This document shows positions 1-9,350 of a stretch of 64,000 nucleotides of DNA, one piece after another. The DNA is taken from assembly GCF_002019705.1 (NCBI RefSeq), contig NZ_KV917377.1, forward strand, positions 494,565-558,564, in the 5' to 3' direction. The number at the start of each line of letters is the position of its first letter. Positions within the stretch are counted from its first letter, which is position 1. Origin of the DNA: Shouchella patagoniensis. Its GTDB lineage: Bacteria; Bacillota; Bacilli; Bacillales; Bacillaceae_D. Under the pieces are notes generated by a model, which saw nothing but the letters and a program-made list of their open reading frames with translations, was not told the DNA's origin and searched no databases. The position numbers and the translations under genes are program-made.

Positions 1-1057
1 CAGCAATAATTCCCTCTTCTTTTGCGAGAAATGATAATGCTTCCAGCGCCTCATGGTCAGTCACCGCTTTGTATTCGACACGTTTGGCATCAGCCAAATA
101 AGCATGTTCTGGACCTACACCAGGATAATCCAATCCGGCTGAGATTGAATAAGGTTCAGTAATTTGACCAGCTTCATCTTGAAGCAAATAGGTTAAAGAA
201 CCATGAATGATTCCTTTTTTTCCATTTGTAATTGTGGCAGCATGTTTGCTTGTTTTTGTACCAAACCCAGCAGCCTCAACTCCAATTAAATTCACGTTTT
301 CATCGTCTAAAAAAGGATAAAACATACCGATTGCATTACTGCCCCCACCTACACAGGCAATAATCTTATCAGGCAATCTGCCTATCCGATTGAGCAATTG
401 TTGCTTTGACTCATCCCCAATGACCCGTTGGAAATTACGAACCATTTTGGGATAAGGGTGCGGGCCTACTACAGAGCCAATTAAATAAAATGTGTCTTCC
501 GCATGAGCGACCCAATAACGAATTGCTTCATTTGTAGCATCTTTTAACGTTTGGCTACCGGATTCGGCTGGAACTACTTCCGCCCCTAGCAATTCCATTC
601 TAAATACATTAAGTTGTTGGCGTTCCATATCTTCAACACCCATAAACACTTTACATTCCATGCCAAATTTAGCAGCAATCGTGGCAGTTGCGACACCGTG
701 TTGCCCCGCACCAGTCTCTGCCACTAACTTCGTTTTGCCCATTCGTTTAGCCAAAAGCGCTTGACCTAATGCGTTATTTAATTTATGAGCACCTGTATGA
801 AGTAAATCTTCACGTTTTAAATAAATAGCAGCTCCACCAATACGCTCACTAACATTTGCCGCATACGTAAGTGGAGTTTCTCTGCCTGCATACTCTTGAA
901 GAACTTCATTTAATTTTTCTTTGAAAGTACTGTCATTCATTGCTTCATCGAGACCTGCTTCTAATTCTTCGATTGCCGTCATCAATGTTTCAGGGACATA
1001 TTGTCCACCATACTCTCCAAAACGACCATCATTATTCGGCATTGTTTTTAAATCCAT
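1..1057 (-). CDS. trpB: Tryptophan synthase beta chain (3' part cut by window edge)
   Basis: TrpB joins indole and L-serine to give tryptophan, using PLP, in a complex with TrpA. About 352 N-terminal codons are present; the C-terminus lies left of position 1. The protein starts [20 protein letters not shown], the usual N-terminus, and contains the PLP-lysine segment [13 protein letters not shown] and the glycine-rich phosphate loop [12 protein letters not shown]. The ATG at 1055-1057 lies 4 bases after the trpF stop, so it is co-transcribed as the distal part of trpEDCFB(A). trpA is expected just outside. It is under TRAP control through the leader at about 5.1 kb. Confidence 0.97.
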   Translation of the reverse strand, partial: MDLKTMPNNDGRFGEYGGQYVPETLMTAIEELEAGLDEAMNDSTFKEKLNEVLQEYAGRETPLTYAANVSERIGGAAIYLKREDLLHTGAHKLNNALGQALLAKRMGKTKLVAETGAGQHGVATATIAAKFGMECKVFMGVEDMERQQLNVFRMELLGAEVVPAESGSQTLKDATNEAIRYWVAHAEDTFYLIGSVVGPHPYPKMVRNFQRVIGDESKQQLLNRIGRLPDKIIACVGGGSNAIGMFYPFLDDENVNLIGVEAAGFGTKTSKHAATITNGKKGIIHGSLTYLLQDEAGQITEPYSISAGLDYPGVGPEHAYLADAKRVEYKAVTDHEALEALSFLAKEEGIIA

Positions 1058-1061
1058 ATTC

Positions 1062-1688
1062 TCATCCCACTTCCTTTGCTAAACGAGCCATCTGAATCGC
1101 GCTTTTCTTACCATCTATTTCGATTCCACTAGAAACATCAATGCCATCAGGTTTATAGAGCACTAATTTCGATACGTTATCAGGATTTACTCCTCCAGCG
1201 ATGAACACAGGGACATTTTGACGTTTTCCTTCTTCAAGGTAACGCGGAACTTCTCTCCAATCAAACGATTCTCCCGTTCCTCCCCAAGCTTTCTTAGAAC
1301 GACAATCAACGATAAATCCATCGACGCTGCCGTTAAAGCTTCGCATTAAGTCCAGAGAAGCTTCTCCATGGTGAATAGCCTTCCACACTTTTGCCGATGT
1401 TTCTTTTCGGAGCTGATTCGCAAAACATGGATTTTCCATTCCGTGTAGTTGAATCACATCAAAGGCGTGAGTACTCATTACTCGCTTTATATTTTGAAGG
1501 TTCTCATTCACAAACAAAGCAACCGTTTGTTGTTTGTGAATTTTTGCTTGTTTAATCCATTTAGCAACAAGCTCTACTTGAACGTTCCTTTTGCTCTCTG
1601 CAAAAACAAAACCTAGATAGTGACAAGACGATGCTCCAGCCATGCGAACATCTTCCAGTGAATGGAGTCCACAATACTTTAATTTCAT
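1062..1688 (-). CDS. trpF: Phosphoribosylanthranilate isomerase
   Basis: TrpF catalyses the Amadori isomerisation of N-(5-phosphoribosyl)anthranilate to CdRP, the third tryptophan step, in the cytoplasm. The 208-residue single-domain (beta/alpha)8 protein has the usual family length. The catalytic cysteine is in MKLKYCGLH at the N-terminus, the catalytic aspartate in GFIVDCRS, and the phosphate-binding loops are [10 protein letters not shown] and GIDVSSGIE. Its ATG overlaps the trpC stop (ATGA), which implies translational coupling. It is a separate gene, not fused to trpC as in enterobacteria. Confidence 0.96.
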   Translation of the reverse strand: MKLKYCGLHSLEDVRMAGASSCHYLGFVFAESKRNVQVELVAKWIKQAKIHKQQTVALFVNENLQNIKRVMSTHAFDVIQLHGMENPCFANQLRKETSAKVWKAIHHGEASLDLMRSFNGSVDGFIVDCRSKKAWGGTGESFDWREVPRYLEEGKRQNVPVFIAGGVNPDNVSKLVLYKPDGIDVSSGIEIDGKKSAIQMARLAKEVG

Positions 1689-2452
1689 TCTGTGGCTACA
1701 CTTTCAGAAAAGAGAGTTCGAATTGCCGTTTCCTTATCTTCGTTTCGCATTAAAGATTCACCAATTAAAACTGCGTTTGCACCAGCTTTTCGAACCCGTT
1801 CTATATCCTGTGCATGATGGATTCCACTCTCCGATACAATGACGACACCTTTAGGAATGAATGCTGCCATTTGCTCCGTTTGAGCCAATGATGTTTCAAA
1901 AGTGTTTAAATTACGGTTGTTAATTCCAATAATTTCTGGAGTGAATTGACTTAAAAGAAGTTTTAATTCCATCTCACTATGGACTTCGACTAAGCATTCC
2001 AGTCCTAACTTATAGGCTTTATTGTATAAAGCTTGTAATTGCTCCATTTCTACAGTACCAGCTATTAAAAGCAGTGCATCTGCCCCAAGACGTGCAGTTT
2101 CTTCAATTTGAAGCTCTGAAAGAATAAAATCCTTTCGTAATACTGGCAAAGTAGTCACTTGCTTCACTTCCGCTATATAAGCACGGTTCCCTTTAAAATA
2201 GTGTTCATCAGTTAGTACACTTATCGCTGAAGCACCCGAACTTTCATATACTTTTGCAATTTCTGCTGGAGATATATGTTCAGCAATCATGCCTTTTGAA
2301 GGAGATGCTCGCTTGATTTCTGCAATTAACCCAAGTGAATGGACAGGGGATAAGAGCGACTTTCGTAAACTTTTTCTTGGAAAGGAACGATATTCCGGTA
2401 ACATTAGTCCTTCTATTTCCTTCTTCTTCGTTTCGAGAATCTCTTTAAGCAT
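1685..2452 (-). CDS. trpC: Indole-3-glycerol phosphate synthase
   Basis: TrpC decarboxylates and closes CdRP to indole-3-glycerol phosphate, the fourth tryptophan step. Family motifs are EIKRASPSKG (active-site lysine and phosphate binding), LRKDFI, GINNRNL and VSESGI. I chose the ATG at 2450-2452 (MLKEILETKK), preceded by GGGGGGAG, over an upstream in-frame ATG at 2467 that lacks a ribosome site; this gives 255 residues, the normal length. The start overlaps the end of trpD and the stop overlaps trpF, so the genes are tightly coupled. Confidence 0.96.
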   Translation of the reverse strand: MLKEILETKKKEIEGLMLPEYRSFPRKSLRKSLLSPVHSLGLIAEIKRASPSKGMIAEHISPAEIAKVYESSGASAISVLTDEHYFKGNRAYIAEVKQVTTLPVLRKDFILSELQIEETARLGADALLLIAGTVEMEQLQALYNKAYKLGLECLVEVHSEMELKLLLSQFTPEIIGINNRNLNTFETSLAQTEQMAAFIPKGVVIVSESGIHHAQDIERVRKAGANAVLIGESLMRNEDKETAIRTLFSESVATE

Positions 2453-3470
2453 GCTTTCTCCCCCCATTTGATTGCGTTAGCAGCTCTAAATAGCGCAGCG
2501 TTTGTTTTGACTCAAGTGCCTTCTTTGTGTGATGTACTCCTTCAGCAATCGATGTTACATCATTGCGCGCATACAGAGCCGCACCTGCATTTAAAGCAAC
2601 AATGTCTGAAGCAGCGGTTGGCGCGCTTCCTTTAAACACATCCAAAATCAGTTTAGCGCTTTCTTGTGGAGTGTTTACTTGAATATCTGTCAGGTTACCT
2701 GTAGCCAATCCAACATCTTCAGGGGAAAAACGATACGTAATCAGCTCTTTCCCACTAACTTCCACAACATGTGTATTCCCGTGGATCGCACACTCATCAA
2801 GCCCATTGGCTCCTGTTACGAGTAAACTATGATCGCTACCTAATTGGATAAGAGCACGCCCCATTTTTATCGCCGTTGCTTCATCATAAACCCCTAATAA
2901 TTGATAACGCGCTTCAGCTGGGTTCGTTAACGGACCCAGAATGTTAAATATGGTCCGAAAACTAATCTCTTTACGCACATTTGCTACATGACGCATCGAT
3001 TGGTGATAGTTAGGTGCAAACAAGAAACATAAAGCATTTTGTTTAAGTGAGGTCGCTGCTGACTCTGCAGTTGCTTGAATATCGATGCCAAGCAACTCTA
3101 AAACATCTGCACTGCCACTTTTTGAAGAAACAGAACGATTTCCGTGTTTCGCTACTGGAATATTCATTGAAGCGAGCACAATCGCAGTTGCCGTTGAAAC
3201 ATTAAACGTATTGAGACCATCTCCACCGGTCCCACATGTATCAATTGTACCTTCAACCCGATGAGGCAATTTCGTTGACATTCGACGCATCGCTCTAGCA
3301 AAACCAGTTATTTCTTCAATCGACTCGCCCCTAAAACTCATCAGTGTAAGTAGACTTGAGACCTGACTTTCTGTTAAATGACCAGTCATCATTTCTAGCA
3401 TCATTTGCTCTGCTTCTTGCTCTGATAATGTCTCATGATTTAAGCATTTATTTAAAACGTCTTTAATCAT
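2445..3470 (-). CDS. trpD: Anthranilate phosphoribosyltransferase
   Basis: TrpD transfers phosphoribose from PRPP to anthranilate. The PRPP loop DTCGTGGDGLNTFNVST is intact, followed by KHGNRSVSSKSGSADVLE, both diagnostic of the family. It is not fused to a glutamine amidotransferase; in Bacillus relatives that subunit (pabA/trpG) lies in the folate operon elsewhere and it is not in this window. The ATG at 3470 (MIKDVLNKCL) gives 341 residues and overlaps the end of trpE by 8 bases, in keeping with translational coupling. An upstream ATG at 3512 would add a non-conserved extension. Confidence 0.96.
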   Translation of the reverse strand: MIKDVLNKCLNHETLSEQEAEQMMLEMMTGHLTESQVSSLLTLMSFRGESIEEITGFARAMRRMSTKLPHRVEGTIDTCGTGGDGLNTFNVSTATAIVLASMNIPVAKHGNRSVSSKSGSADVLELLGIDIQATAESAATSLKQNALCFLFAPNYHQSMRHVANVRKEISFRTIFNILGPLTNPAEARYQLLGVYDEATAIKMGRALIQLGSDHSLLVTGANGLDECAIHGNTHVVEVSGKELITYRFSPEDVGLATGNLTDIQVNTPQESAKLILDVFKGSAPTAASDIVALNAGAALYARNDVTSIAEGVHHTKKALESKQTLRYLELLTQSNGGRKHA

Positions 3471-4965
3471 GATGCACCACCCCAGCTCCAAACATGGCTT
3501 CAGTCTGCTCAATCGCTCGAATGAGCGCTTTTGCTTTATTCAATGTTTCTTCATATTCACTCTCTGGATCAGAATCCGAAACGATTCCAGCTCCTGCCTG
3601 AATGGTCGCTGTTCCTGACTCGAGCACGATGGTACGAATGGCAATACACGAGTCCATATTTCCATTAAAATCTAAATAACAAATTGCCCCACCATATATC
3701 CCTCTACTTGTAGGCTCAAGTTCATCAAGAATTTGCATTGCACGAATTTTAGGAGCGCCAGATAAAGTCCCCGCTGGAAAAGCCGCTTTTAAAGCATCAG
3801 CTGCGGTTTTCGAGCGTTCTAGCTTACCAGTCACTTTAGAAACGAGATGCATAACATGGGAAAATTTTCCGATTTCTAGAAAAGTAGGTACTTCTACAGA
3901 ACCATATCTGGATACTTTTCCGACATCATTTCGAGCTAAATCAACAAGCATATGGTGCTCTGCTCGTTCTTTTTGATCTTCTAGTAACTCAGTGGCAAGG
4001 TTATCATCTTCTTCTTTCGTTTCGCCTCGTTTTCGAGTTCCTGCAATCGGGTGAACTTCAACATGACCGTTAAATACCGCAACTAATTTTTCCGGTGAAC
4101 TCCCAATTAGTTCCTTTTGCCCCACTTTAATATAAAACATATAAGGAGAAGGGTTAATGTAGCGAAGGACTCGGTAAAGATCAAAACCTGTTACCGTTAC
4201 GTTCATTTGAAGTCGTTGTGATAAAACTGCTTGAAAAATATCTCCAGCTTGAATATACTCTTTTATTATTTGAACGGCATCGATATATCTTTGCTTCGTA
4301 TAATTTGATGTGACAGGCATTGAATTCGCACTGACATGGTTAAGCGATAATAATGAAGATGGTGGTGGATGCTCTAAGGTTGAAATAAGCTGTTTAACAG
4401 ACGTTTTTGCATAATGATATGCGTCTTTAGCAGAACAACCATCTGATTCAACATGCTGAATGAAAGACAATTCTTTTGTTTTTTCATTTAAAGCTAGAAT
4501 TTGTTCACAAATGATAAAATGCCTTTTCGTGCCTTCGTAACCTTTGTTGGTTTTATTAAGGATTGGCTCCATTTCGCGAACAGCCTCGTAGCTAATATAA
4601 CCAACGGCACCGCCTTGAAAAGGAATGTCATTTCCACTTGGCTCTGGATTCAAGAACTGGACCGTTTGTTTATAACATTCATCAAACGAATCAGCCTTAA
4701 CAATTACTTTGTTTGTCTGAATAGAAACGGTTGTATATTGCCCTTCGTCTTCCTTGCACTCATATATTGGCTTTAATCCAATAAACGAATAATTCGACCA
4801 TTCAGATTCCGCATCATTGCTTTCCAATAAAAAAGCAGCTGTTTCTTTAAAGATCTGGAACATTTGGATAGGTGTTAATCCATCAGCAAACACATCTTCC
4901 CTGTACTTACTTAAACCATATTGTAAGTGTGCTTGACTAAAGGATTTAAAAGAGGTTTTCTTCAT
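3463..4965 (-). CDS. trpE: Anthranilate synthase component I
   Basis: TrpE converts chorismate to anthranilate with ammonia supplied by a glutaminase partner. The 500-residue protein has the N-terminal feedback region with LLESNDAES, the conserved serine of the tryptophan site, and the chorismate-binding domain with SSPEKLV, PIAGTRKRG, MLVDLARNDVGKV and the final GAGIVSDSDPESEYEET. It is the first gene of trpEDCFB. Expression is controlled by the leader at 4966-5184. A hairpin at 4960-4996 pairs the start codon itself, with the ribosome site in its loop, which suggests extra translational control. Confidence 0.97.
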   Translation of the reverse strand: MKKTSFKSFSQAHLQYGLSKYREDVFADGLTPIQMFQIFKETAAFLLESNDAESEWSNYSFIGLKPIYECKEDEGQYTTVSIQTNKVIVKADSFDECYKQTVQFLNPEPSGNDIPFQGGAVGYISYEAVREMEPILNKTNKGYEGTKRHFIICEQILALNEKTKELSFIQHVESDGCSAKDAYHYAKTSVKQLISTLEHPPPSSLLSLNHVSANSMPVTSNYTKQRYIDAVQIIKEYIQAGDIFQAVLSQRLQMNVTVTGFDLYRVLRYINPSPYMFYIKVGQKELIGSSPEKLVAVFNGHVEVHPIAGTRKRGETKEEDDNLATELLEDQKERAEHHMLVDLARNDVGKVSRYGSVEVPTFLEIGKFSHVMHLVSKVTGKLERSKTAADALKAAFPAGTLSGAPKIRAMQILDELEPTSRGIYGGAICYLDFNGNMDSCIAIRTIVLESGTATIQAGAGIVSDSDPESEYEETLNKAKALIRAIEQTEAMFGAGVVHHD

Positions 4966-4996
4966 TTTTCACACTCCTAATTCTGTGAAAATGAAG
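4960..4996 (-). promoter_or_regulatory. Hairpin enclosing the trpE ribosome site and start codon
   Basis: In the RNA, a 13-base arm (complement of 4984-4996) pairs with 4960-4973, with one bulged A. The 10-base loop carries AGGAG, the trpE Shine-Dalgarno, and the trpE AUG lies in the descending arm. This is read directly from the sequence. The regulatory role is inferred from B. subtilis, where TRAP binding also promotes a structure that hides the trpE ribosome site; here the element differs because the start codon is paired and the ribosome site is in the loop. Confidence 0.6.
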
Positions 4997-5047
4997 AGCG
5001 TTTGGAGGGTTGACGGTTTCAGGACCGCCTTTAAAAGAAGGTATACT

Positions 5048-5068
5048 AAAAAAACGCACTATGCGCTT
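5048..5068 (-). terminator. trp leader attenuator terminator
   Basis: The RNA reads AAGCGCA-UAG-UGCGUUU followed by further U, giving a 7-bp stem with a 3-base loop right after the TRAP-binding triplets and before trpE. It is the expected intrinsic terminator of TRAP attenuation. I did not find a convincing competing antiterminator by eye. Confidence 0.75.
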
Positions 5069-5080
5069 ATTTATATTTCA

Positions 5081-5142
5081 CTCCACTCTACTCCGCTCAA
5101 CTCATTCTCAACTAATCTCAACTCTAACTAACTTCTCAACTA
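5081..5142 (-). promoter_or_regulatory. TRAP-binding leader (tandem GAG/UAG triplets)
   Basis: On the minus strand this stretch contains twelve GAG or UAG triplets, nearly all separated by 2-3 bases: UAG, GAG, UAG, GAG, GAG, UAG, GAG, GAG, GAG, GAG, GAG, GAG. This is the known signature bound by the 11-mer tryptophan-activated protein TRAP. It lies between the trp promoter and the attenuator hairpin. The TRAP gene mtrB is in the same window at 13.3 kb. Confidence 0.9.
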
Positions 5143-5155
5143 TTACTTGCAAAAT

Positions 5156-5184
5156 AGTTTAACTGAATTCCTGAAATGCGTCAA
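5156..5184 (-). promoter_or_regulatory. SigA-type promoter of trpEDCFB
   Basis: TTGACG (5179-5184), a 17-base spacer and TAAACT (5156-5161) on the minus strand, just downstream of aroH. Transcription would start a few bases before the TRAP triplets, so trp genes can be read both from here and by read-through from the aro genes. Confidence 0.75.
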
Positions 5185-5199
5185 CCATCTCCACAGTAA

Positions 5200-5565
5200 T
5201 CACTCACTAACCAAATCGGGACGTAACATCTTTGCCTTTTCTAAAAACACATGTTTGACAGTTTTTTGATCGCACTCTGTATTTACTGACATCATAATGC
5301 GAATACACTTTGGCAAACTACCTTTAACTGGTATTTCTTGTGCACACATTACCGGGACATATTGCCATCCATTTATGTTCCGCAATGCCTTGGCAGGGAA
5401 TCCAGCATCAATATCTGTGGTCGCGGTTATAATAACTTGAGCAACTGACTCTGGATCAATATGATTAAGTTCTATCATCTCACGAACAACCTTTTCTGTT
5501 GCTACTTCTATTTGTTTCGCTTCATTTTCTTCGATTGTAATGGCACCACGAATTCCGCGAATCAT
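5200..5565 (-). CDS. aroH: Chorismate mutase, monofunctional AroH type
   Basis: AroH rearranges chorismate to prephenate for phenylalanine and tyrosine. The 121-residue protein is the trimeric B. subtilis-type enzyme: N-terminal MIRGIRGAITIE with the active-site arginine, the C-terminal arginine segment KCIRIMMSVNT, and E/D-rich core TTDIDAGFPA. Its ATG overlaps the aroB stop (ATGA), so it is coupled to aroB. Its stop is followed within 20 bases by the trp promoter, so this gene marks the junction between the aro and trp halves of the supra-operon. Confidence 0.96.
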   Translation of the reverse strand: MIRGIRGAITIEENEAKQIEVATEKVVREMIELNHIDPESVAQVIITATTDIDAGFPAKALRNINGWQYVPVMCAQEIPVKGSLPKCIRIMMSVNTECDQKTVKHVFLEKAKMLRPDLVSE

Positions 5566-6638
5566 ATTACTGCCTCCAATTCTTGTATAAGCATTGTACG
5601 TACTACATCAACAGGCACTTCTGTAACACAAGCTACTCCTGTTTTTTTAAGTAAGACCATCATTAATTTACCATGAGTTGCTTTTTTGTCCGTCCGCATG
5701 CGCTCGAGCAACCGTTCTGCATCTAAATCTTTTGGTATATGGAGTGAATACCCTAAGCTGTCAAACCATTCTGTAAAATTGTCAACATCAACTTTACTTC
5801 CTAAAAATTTGTTGCTTACGTTTAAAGCAAAACGAATACCTATCGCCACAGCCTCTCCATGAGTGATTCCGCCATATCCCATTTCTGCTTCAATTGCATG
5901 TGCAAGTGTATGACCTAGATTCAAATAAGCACGAATTCCTTGTTCACGTTCATCTTCACTAACAATATTTGCTTTAATCTGTACGGCTCTGCCTATCATC
6001 TTGGTAACTATACTTTCTTCAACCGCGTCTAAATGAAAAATATGCTCTTGTAACCAATTATAAAAAGAAACGTCAGAAATTAATCCAAGTTTAGCAATTT
6101 CAGCAAAACCGGACCGCCATTCTTTTTGTGGAAGCGTCTTAAGTAAGCCAGTATCAAAGAGAACAGCTTCTGGTTGATGAAACACACCAATCATATTCTT
6201 GCCTTTAGTTAAATTCACTGCTACTTTTCCACCTACGCTGGAGTCATGAGCAAGCAAAGTTGTCGGCACCTGTACAAAACGAATTCCACGCATATAAGTT
6301 CCCGCAACGAAGCCAGCTAAATCACCCACTACTCCTCCACCAAAAGCAACAATAACGGTAGAACGGTCCAGCCCCTGCTCAAGACAGTAAGCCGATAGCT
6401 TTTCAAACATCCTCATTGATTTTGACTGCTCACCACTCGGCACAAGAAAGCATTTTACTTCTTTTGAAAACGAATGAATGAGCGTCTTTAAATAAAGTGA
6501 CGCAACAGTTTCATCAGCCACAATTAAATAAGAAGAAGCAGGGGCAATGACTTCTATCTTTCTTCCCGCTTCTTTCAATAATCCCGGACGTACTTCCACT
6601 TCATATTTTTTTGAAGGTGTAGGCACTTGAATCAACAT
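5562..6638 (-). CDS. aroB: 3-Dehydroquinate synthase
   Basis: AroB makes 3-dehydroquinate from DAHP, the second shikimate step, with NAD+ and a divalent metal. The NAD loop GGGVVGDLAGFVAGTYMRG, and metal-ligand segments around LNLGHTLAHAIE and THGEAVAIGI, are present. At 358 residues it is full length. It starts 4 bases after the aroC stop and overlaps aroH, so aroC-aroB-aroH form one coupled unit. Confidence 0.97.
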   Translation of the reverse strand: MLIQVPTPSKKYEVEVRPGLLKEAGRKIEVIAPASSYLIVADETVASLYLKTLIHSFSKEVKCFLVPSGEQSKSMRMFEKLSAYCLEQGLDRSTVIVAFGGGVVGDLAGFVAGTYMRGIRFVQVPTTLLAHDSSVGGKVAVNLTKGKNMIGVFHQPEAVLFDTGLLKTLPQKEWRSGFAEIAKLGLISDVSFYNWLQEHIFHLDAVEESIVTKMIGRAVQIKANIVSEDEREQGIRAYLNLGHTLAHAIEAEMGYGGITHGEAVAIGIRFALNVSNKFLGSKVDVDNFTEWFDSLGYSLHIPKDLDAERLLERMRTDKKATHGKLMMVLLKKTGVACVTEVPVDVVRTMLIQELEAVI

Positions 6639-6641
6639 CTA

Positions 6642-7814
6642 TTAAAACTCCTTGGCTGCGTCATTATGCTGTTTGATAGCAGCTTGTAAAACAGCAAGCT
6701 GGTCAGATCCAAAGGTCTCCATTACCGCATTTGCAACTTCCCAAGCAACAACATTTTCACACACAACAGAAGCCGCTGGAACAGCACAGCTATCAGATCT
6801 CTCAACACCCGCAGCGAACGGTTCCTTTGTATCAATATCAACACTTTGTAATGGTTTATATAGTGTTGGAATTGGTTTCATAACCCCTTTGACAACAATC
6901 GGCATGCCATTTGTCATACCACCTTCAAACCCACCTAATCGGTTTGTTTTTCTTGTGTACCCTTTATCCTCACTCCACTCAATTTCGTCATGAACTTGAC
7001 TCCCTGGTAATCGTGCTGCTTCAAAACCAATACCGATCTCAACGCCTTTAAAAGCATTAATACTCATGACTCCAGCAGCAATTTTCCCATCAAGCTTTCG
7101 GTCATAATGTACATGGCTACCTAATCCAATTGGCGCTCCTTCTACAACTACTTCTACAACGCCTCCAATTGAATCACCATCTTGCTTTGCCTGATCAATT
7201 GCTTTCTTCATTTCTTCGCTTGCTTCTTTATCTACACATCTAACCTCTGAAGCTTCTGAACGATTTCTCAGATCTAAAACAGACGTATAATCTATATCTT
7301 TTGCTTTGATTCCACCAATTTCACGCACATGTCCTGCTACTTCAATGCCAACAGCTTTCAGCAATACTTTAGCAAGTGCACCGCAAGCAACTCGAACAGT
7401 TGTTTCTCTTGCTGATGAACGTTCAAGTACATTACGCATATCCCGGTGCCCATATTTAATCGCTCCGTTTAAATCTGCATGACCTGGTCTAGGCCTGGTT
7501 AACTTACGTTTCATTTTCTGTTCTTCTTGTTCGGTAATTGGTTCAGCACCCATAATTTTCGTCCAATTTTTCCAATCTTTGTTTTCTACTACAAATGTGA
7601 TTGGTGCTCCAGTGGTGAACCCATGACGAACACCACTTAAAATTTGTACCTGATCTTTTTCAATTTGCATCCTGCGGCCACGACCATATCCTCCTTGACG
7701 TCGTGCTAGCTCAGCATTAATATCATCTGCCGTTAAGGGGAGTTGCGCCGGCACACCTTCAATAATCGTTGTTAATTGGGGCCCGTGTGATTCACCTGCT
7801 GTTAAAAACCTCAC
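6642..7814 (-). CDS. aroC: Chorismate synthase
   Basis: AroC makes chorismate from EPSP using reduced FMN, the last common aromatic step. Signature segments are LTAGESHGP at the N-terminus, [12 protein letters not shown], and [12 protein letters not shown] prefer the GTG at 7812-7814 ([11 protein letters not shown], 390 residues), 8 bases after AAAGGA and matching the B. subtilis protein (named AroF there). In-frame ATGs at 7823 and 7844 are possible but would add residues not usual in the family. Upstream is cheR, as in B. subtilis. Confidence 0.95.
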   Translation of the reverse strand: MRFLTAGESHGPQLTTIIEGVPAQLPLTADDINAELARRQGGYGRGRRMQIEKDQVQILSGVRHGFTTGAPITFVVENKDWKNWTKIMGAEPITEQEEQKMKRKLTRPRPGHADLNGAIKYGHRDMRNVLERSSARETTVRVACGALAKVLLKAVGIEVAGHVREIGGIKAKDIDYTSVLDLRNRSEASEVRCVDKEASEEMKKAIDQAKQDGDSIGGVVEVVVEGAPIGLGSHVHYDRKLDGKIAAGVMSINAFKGVEIGIGFEAARLPGSQVHDEIEWSEDKGYTRKTNRLGGFEGGMTNGMPIVVKGVMKPIPTLYKPLQSVDIDTKEPFAAGVERSDSCAVPAASVVCENVVAWEVANAVMETFGSDQLAVLQAAIKQHNDAAKEF

Positions 7815-7882
7815 TGTCAACATCCTTTCATTTTCCCAATACACTTCATTGCTTCTACGCGTTAAATTATATCAGTAATGGT

Positions 7883-8677
7883 TTATTTTTTCAATTCTAT
7901 TTTTTGATAAAAAAATGGAGCCACTGCCTTTAAGCCATATTGTTCTGGCTTAAAAATCTGTTCCGTGCTACCTACGAATAGCACTCCCCCTGTTACAAGA
8001 GCATTGCTTAATTTTATAAAAATCTTTCTTTTTGCTTCATCAGTAAAATAAATCAATACATTCCGACAGACGATTAGATCACACCGTTTAGGGTAAGCAT
8101 CATTTAATAAGTCAATCCGGGTGAAGTTAACCATTTTACGAATATGTTTTTTTACAATGACACCTGACTCTTCCTCTTCAAAGTAATCCTTTATAATAGG
8201 CTCTGGCACTTCCTTTAGACCACGCGGTTTATAATGTCCCCTTTTCGCTTGTATTAAAGCCTCTTCATCAATGTCACTGGCCATAATGACCCCGTTTTCC
8301 AGACTTCTTTTTGCAAGATCGCACATAATCGCAAGAGTGTAAGGTTCTTCTCCAGTCGAACTAGCAGAACTCCAAATACGCAAGCCTGTTTTGTTGTTGT
8401 TTAAAAGCGGTAAAATAGTTTTTGATAGCATTTGCCACCGATTATAATTGCGAAAAAAAGAAGAAACATTGATTGTCACTTTATCTACGCATTCATCAAG
8501 TAACACTTCATCTTTCTTCAATGCTTCTCCATATTCAGCCAATGTAGCGAATTGCCGTTTTTCACATAGAGAAAGTAATCGCCTTTCCATTTGTGGTCTC
8601 TTATAAGCATCCAGCTGTATTCCCGTTAAATGATGAAACAATTGCTTGAATTGTTCATAATCTCCATATGTATTCAT
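7883..8677 (-). CDS. cheR: Chemotaxis protein methyltransferase CheR
   Basis: CheR methylates glutamates of chemoreceptors with SAM, setting the adaptation level opposite CheB/CheD. The 264-residue protein has the N-terminal helical domain (about residues 1-70) and a SAM-binding methyltransferase domain with RIWSSASSTGEEPYTLA, IMASDIDEEAL and DLIVCRNVLIYF. It sits between ndk and aroC, the B. subtilis arrangement. There are no other chemotaxis genes in the window. Confidence 0.95.
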   Translation of the reverse strand: MNTYGDYEQFKQLFHHLTGIQLDAYKRPQMERRLLSLCEKRQFATLAEYGEALKKDEVLLDECVDKVTINVSSFFRNYNRWQMLSKTILPLLNNNKTGLRIWSSASSTGEEPYTLAIMCDLAKRSLENGVIMASDIDEEALIQAKRGHYKPRGLKEVPEPIIKDYFEEEESGVIVKKHIRKMVNFTRIDLLNDAYPKRCDLIVCRNVLIYFTDEAKRKIFIKLSNALVTGGVLFVGSTEQIFKPEQYGLKAVAPFFYQKIELKK

Positions 8678-8773
8678 GCGTTATTAAAGCAGTCTATCAT
8701 CTTTGCTTTGTCCACCCTTTCTTGTACATTAGTTAAAGTTTATCATGAACTCATCCACGCTGACGTTATAAAA

Positions 8774-8803
8774 CAAAAAAAACACATCCGAAGATGTGTT
8801 TTA
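8774..8803 (-). terminator. Terminator after ndk
   Basis: Stem AACACATC (8781-8788) with GATGTGTT (8793-8800), a 4-base loop and a run of T on the minus strand. It overlaps the ndk stop codon, so cheR and the aro genes probably rely partly on another promoter or read-through. Confidence 0.85.
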
Positions 8804-9244
8804 AACCCATTCGCTTCCGCTCTTTTTATAAGTAGACAATTCACTTTCTTCAAAAAAGATGCCAATCTCACGTTCTGCACTCTCTACAGAGTCAGAACCA
8901 TGCACAACATTCATACTAACTTGTATCGCAAGATCACCACGAATAGTACCTGGTGCAGCTTCTAGTGGATTTGTTGCTCCAATTAATTGGCGTGCTGTTT
9001 TTACAACACTTTCGCCTTCCCACACCATCGCAAATACAGGACCTGACGTAATAAAATCAACTAACTCGCCGAAAAATGGGCGCTCTTTATGTTCACCATA
9101 ATGTGTTTTAGCTGTTTCTTCACTTAATGAGACTAGCTTTGCCGCTACAAGTGTAAAACCTTTTTGTTCAAATCTAGAGACAATATTTCCAATTAAATTA
9201 CGTTGTACACCATCTGGTTTAATCATTACATATGTACGTTCCAT
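8801..9244 (-). CDS. ndk: Nucleoside diphosphate kinase
   Basis: Ndk transfers the terminal phosphate from ATP to NDPs through a phospho-histidine, balancing nucleotide pools. The 147-residue protein has [15 protein letters not shown] at the start and the active-site motif [15 protein letters not shown] with the catalytic histidine. I chose ATG 9244; an in-frame codon at 9280 would add 12 non-conserved residues. The gene has its own promoter with a cre-like operator (9288-9316) and its own terminator, so it looks monocistronic. Confidence 0.97.
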   Translation of the reverse strand: MERTYVMIKPDGVQRNLIGNIVSRFEQKGFTLVAAKLVSLSEETAKTHYGEHKERPFFGELVDFITSGPVFAMVWEGESVVKTARQLIGATNPLEAAPGTIRGDLAIQVSMNVVHGSDSVESAEREIGIFFEESELSTYKKSGSEWV

Positions 9245-9287
9245 GAAGTAAAACCTCGCTTTAACTAAAATAAAAACCAACCTCTAC

Positions 9288-9316
9288 AGTATAACAAAAT
9301 AAGTAAGCGCTAACAA
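9288..9316 (-). promoter_or_regulatory. ndk promoter with overlapping cre-like site
   Basis: Minus strand TTGTTA (9311-9316), 17-base spacer, TATACT (9288-9293). The spacer and -35 region contain TGTTAGCGCTTACT (9302-9315), which fits the CcpA consensus TGWNANCGNTNWCA at all but the last base. Repression by CcpA is inferred from the position. Confidence 0.6.
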
Positions 9317-9350
9317 TAAAAATAATTTGATTTTCTTGCAATTTTCTACA

